DNA of 5,007 nt from the NCBI GenBank assembly GCA_002505185.1, contig DAUP01000145.1:1-5007 (forward strand), read 5' to 3'. The translations under genes were made by a program, and so were the position numbers. The notes under the pieces are model-generated. The model made no database searches and was not told the origin of the DNA. It worked only from the letters and a program-made list of their open reading frames with translations. The DNA is from Ferroplasmaceae archaeon UBA567 (GTDB lineage: Archaea > Thermoplasmatota > Thermoplasmata > Thermoplasmatales > Thermoplasmataceae). Positions 1 to 5,001 of the stretch are shown here, piece after piece; within the stretch, counting starts at the first letter, position 1, and each line of letters begins with the position of its first letter.

Positions 1-6
1 TTCAGG

Positions 7-900
7 ATGGGATTTGACAGATCATTTCCCCCGATTTTTGCCAAAAAGGTTAAAGACAATCCCATTGTTGCCACAGGTGCGGTCAGCGCCATAATGGTAG
101 TGCTGCCATTGTTAATTATGCACTATATTTCTGTTGAAACTGCATTTATCTTCCTGGGAACCATTGCAGCTCTCGGGGGATTGTTTATACATGTCAGTGC
201 CAATTTCTCACTTATACGTATAGGTCTCAGGAGGGGAAGGCGGATTATCTCAAGGACAAAAAAGGGTATTTATAGCTATATTGTTGATTTCAAGGAAGTA
301 ATACTGGCACTTGTGGGCGCCATAATAAGTTCAATTGTCCTTGTATATTCTGCTTATTCAACAGTGTCATGGTATACATCACTGTTTCTCATATGGATTG
401 TGGTTGGATTTATACTATCCGAGGTCAAGGCAATTGCCATGAAAACATCTGATGATATGATGGATATAAGCAAGGAAGGAAGAATACTTGCTGAAAATCT
501 TATGAACATAAAAGTAATGGATGCAAGAATACCAGGACTAGATATGATTGTGGGAATTAACGATTCATTGAAGGTTGTACTGGAAAAATTGCTTTCCAAA
601 AATGTGCCATATGCCATTGTTGTTGATGACAATATGAAGCCCATAGGGACATTATATGTCATAGACGTACTATTGCTTCCAAAGGATGCCATAGAGCGGG
701 GCAAGGTGAATCAGATGCACCTTGAAAAGGTTGTCAGCGTAAACATTAACGATGATGTTACCGATGCTGTTAGGGTACTGAAGGAAAATAATGTAAATAT
801 ACTTTCCATATTGGATGGAGCAGGGAAATGCACAGGAACACTGACCGAGCGTGAAGTACTTCTGAAGCTTGGCAGCAATGAGAAAGCAAGTGTTGATTAA
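7..900 (+). CDS. Membrane protein with C-terminal CBS domain pair
   Basis: A 297-residue protein. Hydrophobic segments at about residues 20-40, 44-64, 97-118 and 123-140 suggest four membrane helices in two hairpins, separated by a very basic cytoplasmic loop (RIGLRRGRRI, 71-80). A soluble C-terminal half follows. Residues about 168-225 and 238-290 each show the CBS pattern: a degenerate V.DA..P/V..N start, a helix, then a hydrophobic strand followed by G.L (PIGTLYVIDV at 212-221; CTGTLTEREV at 275-284). Tandem CBS domains usually bind adenine nucleotides or related ligands and regulate an attached domain, so this may be a ligand-gated membrane protein; its transport or signalling role is unknown. 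The ATG at 7 is the first visible start, but the frame is open to the window edge (codons TTC AGG precede it), so the true start could lie upstream. It is convergent with the next gene, and the stop codons overlap. Confidence 0.82.
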   Translation: MGFDRSFPPIFAKKVKDNPIVATGAVSAIMVVLPLLIMHYISVETAFIFLGTIAALGGLFIHVSANFSLIRIGLRRGRRIISRTKKGIYSYIVDFKEVILALVGAIISSIVLVYSAYSTVSWYTSLFLIWIVVGFILSEVKAIAMKTSDDMMDISKEGRILAENLMNIKVMDARIPGLDMIVGINDSLKVVLEKLLSKNVPYAIVVDDNMKPIGTLYVIDVLLLPKDAIERGKVNQMHLEKVVSVNINDDVTDAVRVLKENNVNILSILDGAGKCTGTLTEREVLLKLGSNEKASVD

Positions 901-1871
901 TCTGTACTGTCAAGATTTTTTATCCGTCTTTCTGCATTTCTTGTCTGTCTTTTCTTGAAACGGTTATATTGGAACTGCGTCATTGTTCCAGGTGGTTCAT
1001 AGTTACTCTCCTTCTGGATGAGTGAAATAAGTGCCATTCTGTTTCCATTTATTTTAAGTATTTTGCGGTCGATACTGCTGTTCTGGTTGGCAATAATTCT
1101 GGATAATATATAGGGCAATAGGAGAATAAGAACAAACAGGGAAGACTGTGCTCCTATAACATAAAATGCATAACTGGCACTTACATTCATTGCAACTATA
1201 TATGATATGATAAAACCATCTACCAGAGCTGTGAAAAGTCCGGTTGAGATAGATAATAATTTTTTCCCGGTGTTATTCATTTTTCTGTAATATAATTCAA
1301 GAAGCACCATCTCCATTTCCTCATCATTGATTCTGTCAACTGTGTGTCTGTAAATTATTATTTTCCACGGATCTCCATCGGTGACAATTCCCATCCTTAA
1401 CAAGGGGCCATTTTTGATATAGACCTCGGGAGAGGCATTGCCGAGAAGGGATGAGAGCCTTGATGTCAGATCAGGACTATACTCACCAACATCAGGCTGG
1501 CTCTTCCCCCGGTTAAATTTTATATACATCGGGAGCGACAGTATCACCAGATCTAATGGTACTAGAAGCACAACCATCTCTATTGTATGAATAATTATCA
1601 TAGTAAATAAGGACTCAAATAGTATGTAGAACATGGCCAGCACAATTATTAAATATTTTGCAGCCCTTTTACCCCTAATTTTTGCCTTCCTCAGTATACT
1701 ATATACAATTGCAGTCATGACTCCTGAAAATAAGGGAGGTAGGACAAATATGCCGATGATATTTATGTACAACAAGCTGACAGACATGACAAAAAAGGTA
1801 AAGGTACCTGTAAATAGCATAACTGCCATCAGAATTGTTATATATCTGGCATTACTGATGAATTTTACCAT
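897..1871 (-). CDS. M48-like membrane protein lacking zinc ligands (probable pseudo-peptidase)
   Basis: A 324-residue protein. Membrane segments lie at about 11-31, 35-58, 72-92 and 93-115, followed by a soluble region (about 120-205), two more helices (about 207-229 and 234-256) and a basic C-terminal tail. The soluble part lines up by eye with the intact M48 enzyme at 2470-3297: EEMEMVLLELYYRK (184-197) matches NEMDILLLHELGHYK. The zinc-binding HExxH is therefore LELYY (191-195): the first His is Leu and the second is Tyr, although the catalytic Glu is kept (E192). The third ligand, Glu of ExxxAD, aligns with Gln263 ahead of a retained D268-R269. Both proteins end in a similar RRIK tail. 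M48 family enzymes (HtpX, Ste24) are integral membrane zinc endopeptidases; without ligands this one should be inactive and may bind peptide or regulate. The frame is intact over 324 codons, so it looks like a maintained gene rather than a decayed one. It has its own promoter. Confidence 0.72.
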   Translation of the reverse strand: MVKFISNARYITILMAVMLFTGTFTFFVMSVSLLYINIIGIFVLPPLFSGVMTAIVYSILRKAKIRGKRAAKYLIIVLAMFYILFESLFTMIIIHTIEMVVLLVPLDLVILSLPMYIKFNRGKSQPDVGEYSPDLTSRLSSLLGNASPEVYIKNGPLLRMGIVTDGDPWKIIIYRHTVDRINDEEMEMVLLELYYRKMNNTGKKLLSISTGLFTALVDGFIISYIVAMNVSASYAFYVIGAQSSLFVLILLLPYILSRIIANQNSSIDRKILKINGNRMALISLIQKESNYEPPGTMTQFQYNRFKKRQTRNAERRIKNLDSTD

Positions 1872-1894
1872 ATAAAAGCAACTTAGGAATTTCC

Positions 1895-1904
1895 AATATA
1901 AATA
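1895..1904 (-). promoter_or_regulatory. Archaeal TATA box for the pseudo-M48 gene
   Basis: On the minus strand the sequence reads CGAAAGG TATTTATATT, a purine-rich BRE-like stretch followed by a TATA box. Its centre lies about 28 bases before the ATG at 1871, so transcription would start within a few bases of the start codon. No Shine-Dalgarno motif is visible. This fits a leaderless or nearly leaderless mRNA and indicates that the gene is transcribed separately from the operon ending at 1935. Confidence 0.6.
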
Positions 1905-1934
1905 CCTTTCGTTGCCATAAGCTTTGGGACAATA

Positions 1935-2237
1935 TTATTCGTGGGTACCTCTGAGGATTTTTTCATCAACCGAAGTCAGTTTCACCTCCCTGACGTGCAG
2001 TGTCAGGGAATACTGTTCCAGGAAATTGAGTACATTTGCAACATCTTCGTTCCTTAGTATCATAACTCCTCTCAGAAGCTTTCTATGAGGTATGTTCTCC
2101 ATGAAACCATGCCCGTGGTACTTATATTTACCATTCCATGAGGTTGAATCCTGTCCATAGAACTTCTGCATGAACTTGTTCACGGTGTTATGATCAGTTC
2201 TCTCTGTAAACTGGAATAGTATCATTGTCCCATTCAT
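1935..2237 (-). CDS. Conserved-looking 100 aa soluble protein, unknown function
   Basis: A 100-residue protein with no membrane segments. It alternates predicted strand and helix: MILFQF at the start, a helix around NTVNKFMQKF (18-27), a Tyr/Gly/His-rich loop (GKYKYHGHGF at 36-45), P50 followed by KLLRGVMIL (53-61), a helix (EDVANVLNFLEQY, 64-76) and a last strand (LTLHVREVKL, 78-87). The Y-x-K-Y ... P-x-x-K-L-x-R-G-V-x-I pattern with a following amphipathic helix reminds me of a small conserved archaeal hypothetical family, but I cannot name it. The start ATG overlaps the stop of the 78 aa gene in TAATG, which implies translation by coupling; no Shine-Dalgarno motif is seen. Its G+C (24 of 60 in 2041-2100) is higher than in the peptidase gene upstream (12-16 of 60 in sampled lines), so it may be a resident gene downstream of an acquired AT-rich cassette. 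Confidence 0.75.
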   Translation of the reverse strand: MNGTMILFQFTERTDHNTVNKFMQKFYGQDSTSWNGKYKYHGHGFMENIPHRKLLRGVMILRNEDVANVLNFLEQYSLTLHVREVKLTSVDEKILRGTHE

Positions 2238-2473
2238 TATGTAGAATAATACACAAAAGAAAGAACAAAAAGGATAATCAGATTATATATACCTGAATAA
2301 GTATCAAAAATATGGGAAAATCCCATAATAAAATCTATTTTATAGGCAATGAAGAATCCCAGAAAAACAGCCTTGAGATTTAATGTCATGGCTATCAATG
2401 ATGTTAATGATATCAGGAATGACTGTTCCGTAAGGTAAATTATAAACCTTTCACTTATATCCATTAGCTTCAT
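2237..2473 (-). CDS. Small membrane protein (78 aa), candidate immunity or accessory factor
   Basis: A 78-residue, highly hydrophobic protein without a signal peptide. A short N-terminal amphipathic stretch (1-15) is followed by a long hydrophobic region (about 17-45, containing LISLTSLIAMTL and AVFLGFFIAY) and a C-terminal helix (about 60-77, NLIILFVLSFVYYS), so two or three membrane passes are likely. I recognise no family. The start codon lies in the ATGA overlap with the peptidase stop, and AAAGGTG sits 4 bases before it, matching the archaeal anti-Shine-Dalgarno. This coupling implies it is made together with the M48 peptidase. Small hydrophobic proteins next to secreted peptide genes are often immunity proteins, which is an inference from position and topology only. 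It could equally be a subunit that places the peptidase in the membrane. Confidence 0.7.
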   Translation of the reverse strand: MKLMDISERFIIYLTEQSFLISLTSLIAMTLNLKAVFLGFFIAYKIDFIMGFSHIFDTYSGIYNLIILFVLSFVYYST

Positions 2474-3297
2474 TTAACACCTTTGATTTTTTTAATACGC
2501 CTATCTAGATCTTTCATTGCATATTTCTTTTGCTTCTCAGTATAATAGGCGGAGTTTGTATATAATTTAAGCTTCTCTAGGAACTTTAAGTAGTTTTCAC
2601 TGTCTTTCATATATCCAAGTGCAAATCTATCGGCAGATATCTGCTCCATTGAGATCAATATCACTAAATATACAATTATTGCAATTGCTAAACCAGGGAA
2701 GAATAATGCAAAAGCATAGAAGAAAATAATTGAGTTTGTGTTGAGATAAAGTGTATATGAAAGTATGAGTAACAGCAAGGAAAAAATAAAAATTTTGACG
2801 CTTGTATTTTTTTTTCTTTCATGGTGGGCTTTATAGTGGCCAAGTTCATGAAGTAAAAGTATATCCATTTCATTACTGGATAATTTATCTATAAAATCCT
2901 CTTCTATGTAAATATCTGGTTTATCATTATTTTCTATAAGAAAGGCAAAAGGCATATCATCTGTGTGTTTGAATGTGTATATACTTATATCTTTACCAAT
3001 TAGAGATTTATATTTATTCGAATATTTTTGGCATAATTCAAAGTTAATTTCTGGAAAAATTTTACTATACAGGTTTTTATTATTGGCGCCATATGTTTTG
3101 TCGCTTGGTGTACCAAAAGTTTTCGTAAAACCATACAGGAAAATTCCGATAAAGATAGATGATATTGCTATGGAAATTAAACCAAATACCTGTGTGAACC
3201 TTTGGGGTATTATACTTCCTGAAATAAAATATAACGACACGTCGACAATGATTAATGGTAATAGGTAGTAAATTATTGTTGCAATTTTAGATTTCAT
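2470..3297 (-). CDS. M48 family membrane zinc metallopeptidase (HtpX/Ste24-like)
   Basis: A 275-residue integral membrane protease with the M48 arrangement. There are two N-terminal helices (about 7-27 and 36-57), a soluble segment with the zinc site HELGH (H150, E151, H154), two or three hydrophobic segments (about 168-186 and 188-214), then the third-ligand motif EQISAD (E218 to D223) followed by RFAL. All catalytic and zinc residues are present, so it should be active. M48 enzymes cut peptides at or near the membrane; HtpX and Ste24 are the best-known members. At 275 aa it is close to HtpX length. The gene follows the precursor-like gene by 22 bases, and GTGAT lies 3 bases before the ATG as a weak Shine-Dalgarno. 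It overlaps the next gene by ATGA. Placement directly after a leader-bearing hydrophobic peptide suggests it matures that peptide (inference). It is noticeably AT-rich (12-16 G+C per 60 in sampled lines). Confidence 0.9.
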   Translation of the reverse strand: MKSKIATIIYYLLPLIIVDVSLYFISGSIIPQRFTQVFGLISIAISSIFIGIFLYGFTKTFGTPSDKTYGANNKNLYSKIFPEINFELCQKYSNKYKSLIGKDISIYTFKHTDDMPFAFLIENNDKPDIYIEEDFIDKLSSNEMDILLLHELGHYKAHHERKKNTSVKIFIFSLLLLILSYTLYLNTNSIIFFYAFALFFPGLAIAIIVYLVILISMEQISADRFALGYMKDSENYLKFLEKLKLYTNSAYYTEKQKKYAMKDLDRRIKKIKGVK

Positions 3298-3307
3298 AGA
3301 ATCACAT

Positions 3308-3319
3308 AAAAAAATAAAA
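3308..3319 (-). terminator. T-rich tract after the precursor gene; possible partial terminator
   Basis: Immediately after the precursor stop codon the minus strand reads TTTT A TTTTTTT. Archaeal RNA polymerase terminates at such oligo-T runs without needing a hairpin. Because the M48 gene starts only 22 bases after the precursor stop, this is more likely a leaky terminator that lets some transcripts continue. It would make the precursor transcript more abundant than the downstream genes. This is read from the sequence and the general rule only. Confidence 0.4.
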
Positions 3320-3850
3320 TTAATAACCTACAATTGCACCAGCTAATGCACCTATAGCTGCCAATGAAATTGGTCCTAGTGAGATGCCAGCAATGGTTGT
3401 CAGTATTATATCAGATATTGAACCTATGGTTATCGCTCCTGAGGCCGCTATGGCATCTGCAATTAGAGGGACAACAACGGCCAACACAGATAGATCAAAC
3501 GCTGCCAATGCACCATCTATATCTGATGTCAATGCAGCAACGGAAGGTTTTGCACCAGAGTGTGTCATTTCATACCATACTATATCTCCCATATGCCCAC
3601 TTGTTGCAGTTGTTGCCTCTAGGCTATTTCCAAATTGGTACGGCATTGCATTTTCCTCCAAAGCTAATACTCCATTATATATTGGTACTCCCATCATACC
3701 AAGCAACATTGCTATTGCAAATATTGATATTATTGCCTTAAGCCAGTTATTTCTGTGTTTATCGCTGTAATTTATTCCCGTACTATTGTTACGGTACTTC
3801 TCCATGGCAATCAACTCCTTATATGTAGGATTTAAAATATTTGAATCCAT
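3320..3850 (-). CDS. Secreted hydrophobic peptide precursor, bacteriocin-like (candidate)
   Basis: 176 residues from the ATG at 3850, or 161 from the ATG at 3805. A polar, basic N-terminus (1-36) leads into a hydrophobic segment (about 37-55, LKAIISIFAIAMLLGMMGV), then VLA at 61-63, which fits a signal peptidase site before LEENAMPY. A middle acidic and polar stretch (64-110) is followed by a 66-residue tail (111-176) made almost only of Ala, Gly, Ile, Leu, Val and Ser, ending AIVGY. No cysteine occurs anywhere. The tail's length and composition, in several short hydrophobic helices broken by Gly and Pro, resemble circular bacteriocins of the AS-48/gassericin type, although I see no sequence identity with any of them. 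I do not recognise the protein itself. It is first in an operon with an M48 peptidase and a small membrane protein. Alternatives are a membrane or surface-layer accessory protein. Confidence 0.75.
   Translation of the reverse strand: MDSNILNPTYKELIAMEKYRNNSTGINYSDKHRNNWLKAIISIFAIAMLLGMMGVPIYNGVLALEENAMPYQFGNSLEATTATSGHMGDIVWYEMTHSGAKPSVAALTSDIDGALAAFDLSVLAVVVPLIADAIAASGAITIGSISDIILTTIAGISLGPISLAAIGALAGAIVGY
3815..3820 (-). promoter_or_regulatory. Shine-Dalgarno motif for the alternative start at 3805
   Basis: AAGGAG on the minus strand lies 9 bases before an in-frame ATG at 3805-3803 (Met16 of the longer form). It favours a 161-residue product translated from a leadered mRNA. The competing start at 3850 has no such motif but is placed correctly for a leaderless message. 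The motif is also part of codons Lys11-Glu12-Leu13 of the long form, so chance is possible. Confidence 0.5.
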
Positions 3851-3868
3851 AATAGTAATAATATATTG

Positions 3869-3876
3869 TATATAAA
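3869..3876 (-). promoter_or_regulatory. TATA box of the precursor-peptidase operon
   Basis: The minus strand reads AAGTAAGA TTTATATA, a purine-rich BRE-like element followed by a near-perfect archaeal TATA box. The box centre is about 22 bases before the ATG at 3850 and 67 before the ATG at 3805. The expected start point, 22-27 bases downstream of the box, falls on or just inside the first ATG. This is the only clear promoter before the four-gene run, so the genes down to 1935 probably depend on it. Confidence 0.65.
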
Positions 3877-3903
3877 TCTTACTTTCCGCATGAATTTAGA
3901 TCC

Positions 3904-4279
3904 TTACCCTCGAATTTCGCAACTGCCTGGAATGGCATTCCAGCCATGCTGATATGAGTCCACTGGAACACCAGCCAGACTCAGTAGATCTTTCTGCCTC
4001 TGTATCAGTTCCGGCAGGAATTTCTTCACGATCTTTCCTCCTGCCTCGATCCAGTTCAACCGCACCAGGGAGAAGTCTGCCAGTACCCTGTCCGTTGTCG
4101 GTGATTTACATGACTTGAATTCCGGGTATATCTGTATGGATTTCCTGTTCTCTTTCATCATGTTATTCCTGACCACACACTCTATGAGGCTCTCCATCAT
4201 TAGGGCAAGGAAGTACACAAACAGAAAACCCTCTATCCTTCCAACGTTCTTCAGCAGGACAGGTGCAACACCGTATACA
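3904..4279 (-). pseudogene. 3' remnant of an IS4/IS1634-like transposase
   Basis: The frame reads without a stop from 4279 down to the stop at 3904, but no N-terminal part exists. Recognisable transposase C-terminal features, in order, are LLKNVGRIEGFLFVYFLALM, then MESLIE, a basic stretch, IYPEFKSCKSPTTDRVL, and FLPELIQRQKDLLSLAGVPV. These are the helical region and tail after the last catalytic Glu in DDE transposases of the IS4/IS1634 type. The catalytic DDE core is missing, so the fragment cannot move DNA. Its upstream edge coincides exactly with the terminal repeat of the plus-strand element (base 4280), and the in-frame TAG (4282-4284) lies within that repeat. A GTG start at 4218 is formally possible but has no meaning for a truncated transposase. 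No matching terminal repeat is visible downstream of 3904. Confidence 0.8.
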
Positions 4280-4307
4280 GCCTATCTTTTCCCCTAATTA
4301 ACACTAC
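4280..4307 (+). repeat. Left terminal inverted repeat of the IS
   Basis: The repeat begins GCCTATCTTT and ends TTAACACTAC, directly followed by the transposase ATG at 4308. It pairs in inverted orientation with 4921-4948 at 24 of 28 positions. The mismatches are one base after the first ten and three in the centre. Confidence 0.85.
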
Positions 4308-4917
4308 ATGGCATTCATTCGAAGATTTCCAAAAGGAAAAAGTATCTATGATTACCGTGTGACAAACCACAGAGTAAAGGGAACTAAAAATGTGAAACTG
4401 GATCCTGTGTATCTTGGGAAGTAGATCATGGTTGACGGAAAGACGGTGATCCAAGAATCTAAGAAGAGAATGAAGGTAGGGAGGATCGTAGAATCTGCAC
4501 CATACATAATGTACCGTTATGCAGAGAATTTTGGAATAATTGACGATTTCATACCTGTTATTAAGGGACTCCAGACATGATGGAAGTGGCAAGAAGGATA
4601 GTTGAACTCTCCGCAATGGACATGTTCGGTTCAACAGGGTCCATAGAACTGCATACTGGTATGAGAGATGGTATCTTTGAAGGAGAACCGTGATCTGGTA
4701 AATTTCATCGGTTCCGAAAGTCCACATATTGCCTCGGTACTGCAGAGACCCATATCAAAATGTATTGTGAAGGAATTCGGTTCCTCAGGTATTGTCTATG
4801 ATCTCAGCGCCATAAGGTACTATAGAAAGGATAACGATCTTGCCAGATTCGGGCATTACTATCAAAGCAATGGAGAAAAACAGGGAGATAAACTTCGTTG
4901 GTAAAATTTTCAATTGA
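4308..4917 (+). pseudogene. 5' part of an IS1634-like transposase with several disabling mutations
   Basis: Translation from ATG 4308 gives MAFIRRFPKGKSIYDYRV and continues in a typical transposase N-terminus. An in-frame TAG at 4422-4424 (codon 39, after VYLGK) is followed at once by the continuing IMVDGKTVIQ. At 4578 a TGA ends the frame, and homology continues one frame back (MMEVARRIVELSAMDMFG) until TGA 4691. It then returns to the first frame (ENRDLVNFIG) near 4668-4690. The motif IVYDLSAIRYY followed by NDLARFGHYY is characteristic of IS1634-type transposases around the first catalytic Asp. An extra A in the run 4876-4880 shifts the frame again, since removing one A restores NGENREINFV. 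Homology stops near 4899. With two shifts, a nonsense codon, an A-run insertion and loss of the 3' half, it is inactive. The ends given are ATG 4308 and the last frame's TGA at 4915-4917. Confidence 0.85.
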
Positions 4918-4920
4918 ACT

Positions 4921-4948
4921 GTAGTGTTAAGGTGGGGCAAAGATAGGC
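4921..4948 (-). repeat. Right terminal inverted repeat of the IS
   Basis: On the plus strand it begins GTAGTGTTAA and ends AAAGATAGGC. Its reverse complement matches the left repeat at 24 of 28 bases with no gaps. Similarity stops sharply outside 4280 and 4948, which sets the element limits. Confidence 0.85.
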
Positions 4949-4977
4949 AAAATATTTCGTTAAATATTATATTGCCA

Positions 4978-5001
4978 TTTATAGATCTTCAATCATTGAA
5001 G
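4978..5001 (+). promoter_or_regulatory. Possible promoter with palindromic operator at window end
   Basis: TTTATAG at 4978-4984 could be a TATA box for a plus-strand gene beyond the window. Just after it, 4987-5001 is a perfect inverted repeat, CTTCAAT C ATTGAAG, placed between the box and the expected start point, where archaeal repressors often bind. No gene is visible to confirm direction or function. Confidence 0.3.

Larger units (their letters stand above)
4280..4948 (+). mobile_element. Internally deleted, decayed insertion sequence with terminal inverted repeats
   Basis: A 669-base element bounded by 28-bp imperfect terminal inverted repeats. It contains a broken 5' part of a transposase gene that starts at once after the left repeat. 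The right repeat follows about 20 bases after recognisable transposase homology ends, so the 3' half of the gene has been lost by internal deletion while the right end was kept. The two ends are still similar, so it could in principle be moved by a transposase supplied by a full relative. I see no clear target-site duplication: bases before 4280 (GTATACA) and after 4948 (AAAATAT) do not match. Confidence 0.75.

Noticed and set aside
354..704. A 116-codon minus-strand open frame inside the CBS gene
   Set aside because: It lies wholly opposite a well-supported CBS/membrane coding frame and has no supporting signals.
1633..1875. An 80-codon plus-strand open frame opposite the pseudo-M48 gene
   Set aside because: It is the reverse of the membrane-helix coding region, which gives a hydrophobic antisense translation by necessity. 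It has no start signals.
2963..3268. A 101-codon plus-strand open frame opposite the M48 gene
   Set aside because: It is a shadow of the M48 gene, whose motifs and neighbour overlaps are decisive.
3364..3770. Two plus-strand open frames (3364-3741 and 3384-3770) opposite the precursor gene
   Set aside because: They mirror the minus-strand precursor. One is an implausible Leu/Gln-rich translation, and neither has a promoter or ribosome site. The minus-strand reading has a TATA box and coherent protein features.
3927..3943. Palindrome CTGGAATG G CATTCCAG as a terminator or recombination site
   Set aside because: It lies inside the transposase remnant coding frame, has no T-run, and archaea do not generally need hairpin terminators. 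It could be chance.
4422..4424. In-frame TAG read as pyrrolysine in the transposase
   Set aside because: Other frameshifts and the deletion show the gene is decayed, and nothing in the window supports amber decoding.
4570..4585. ATGA at 4577-4580 as a programmed frameshift or coupled two-frame transposase
   Set aside because: The frame changes back again near 4668-4690 and once more at 4876-4880, which fits random decay rather than a programmed single shift.
4251..4727. A 158-codon minus-strand open frame across the IS 5' region
   Set aside because: The plus strand of the same bases encodes clearly recognisable transposase sequence. The minus frame is Cys/His/Leu-rich and crosses the IS boundary at 4280.
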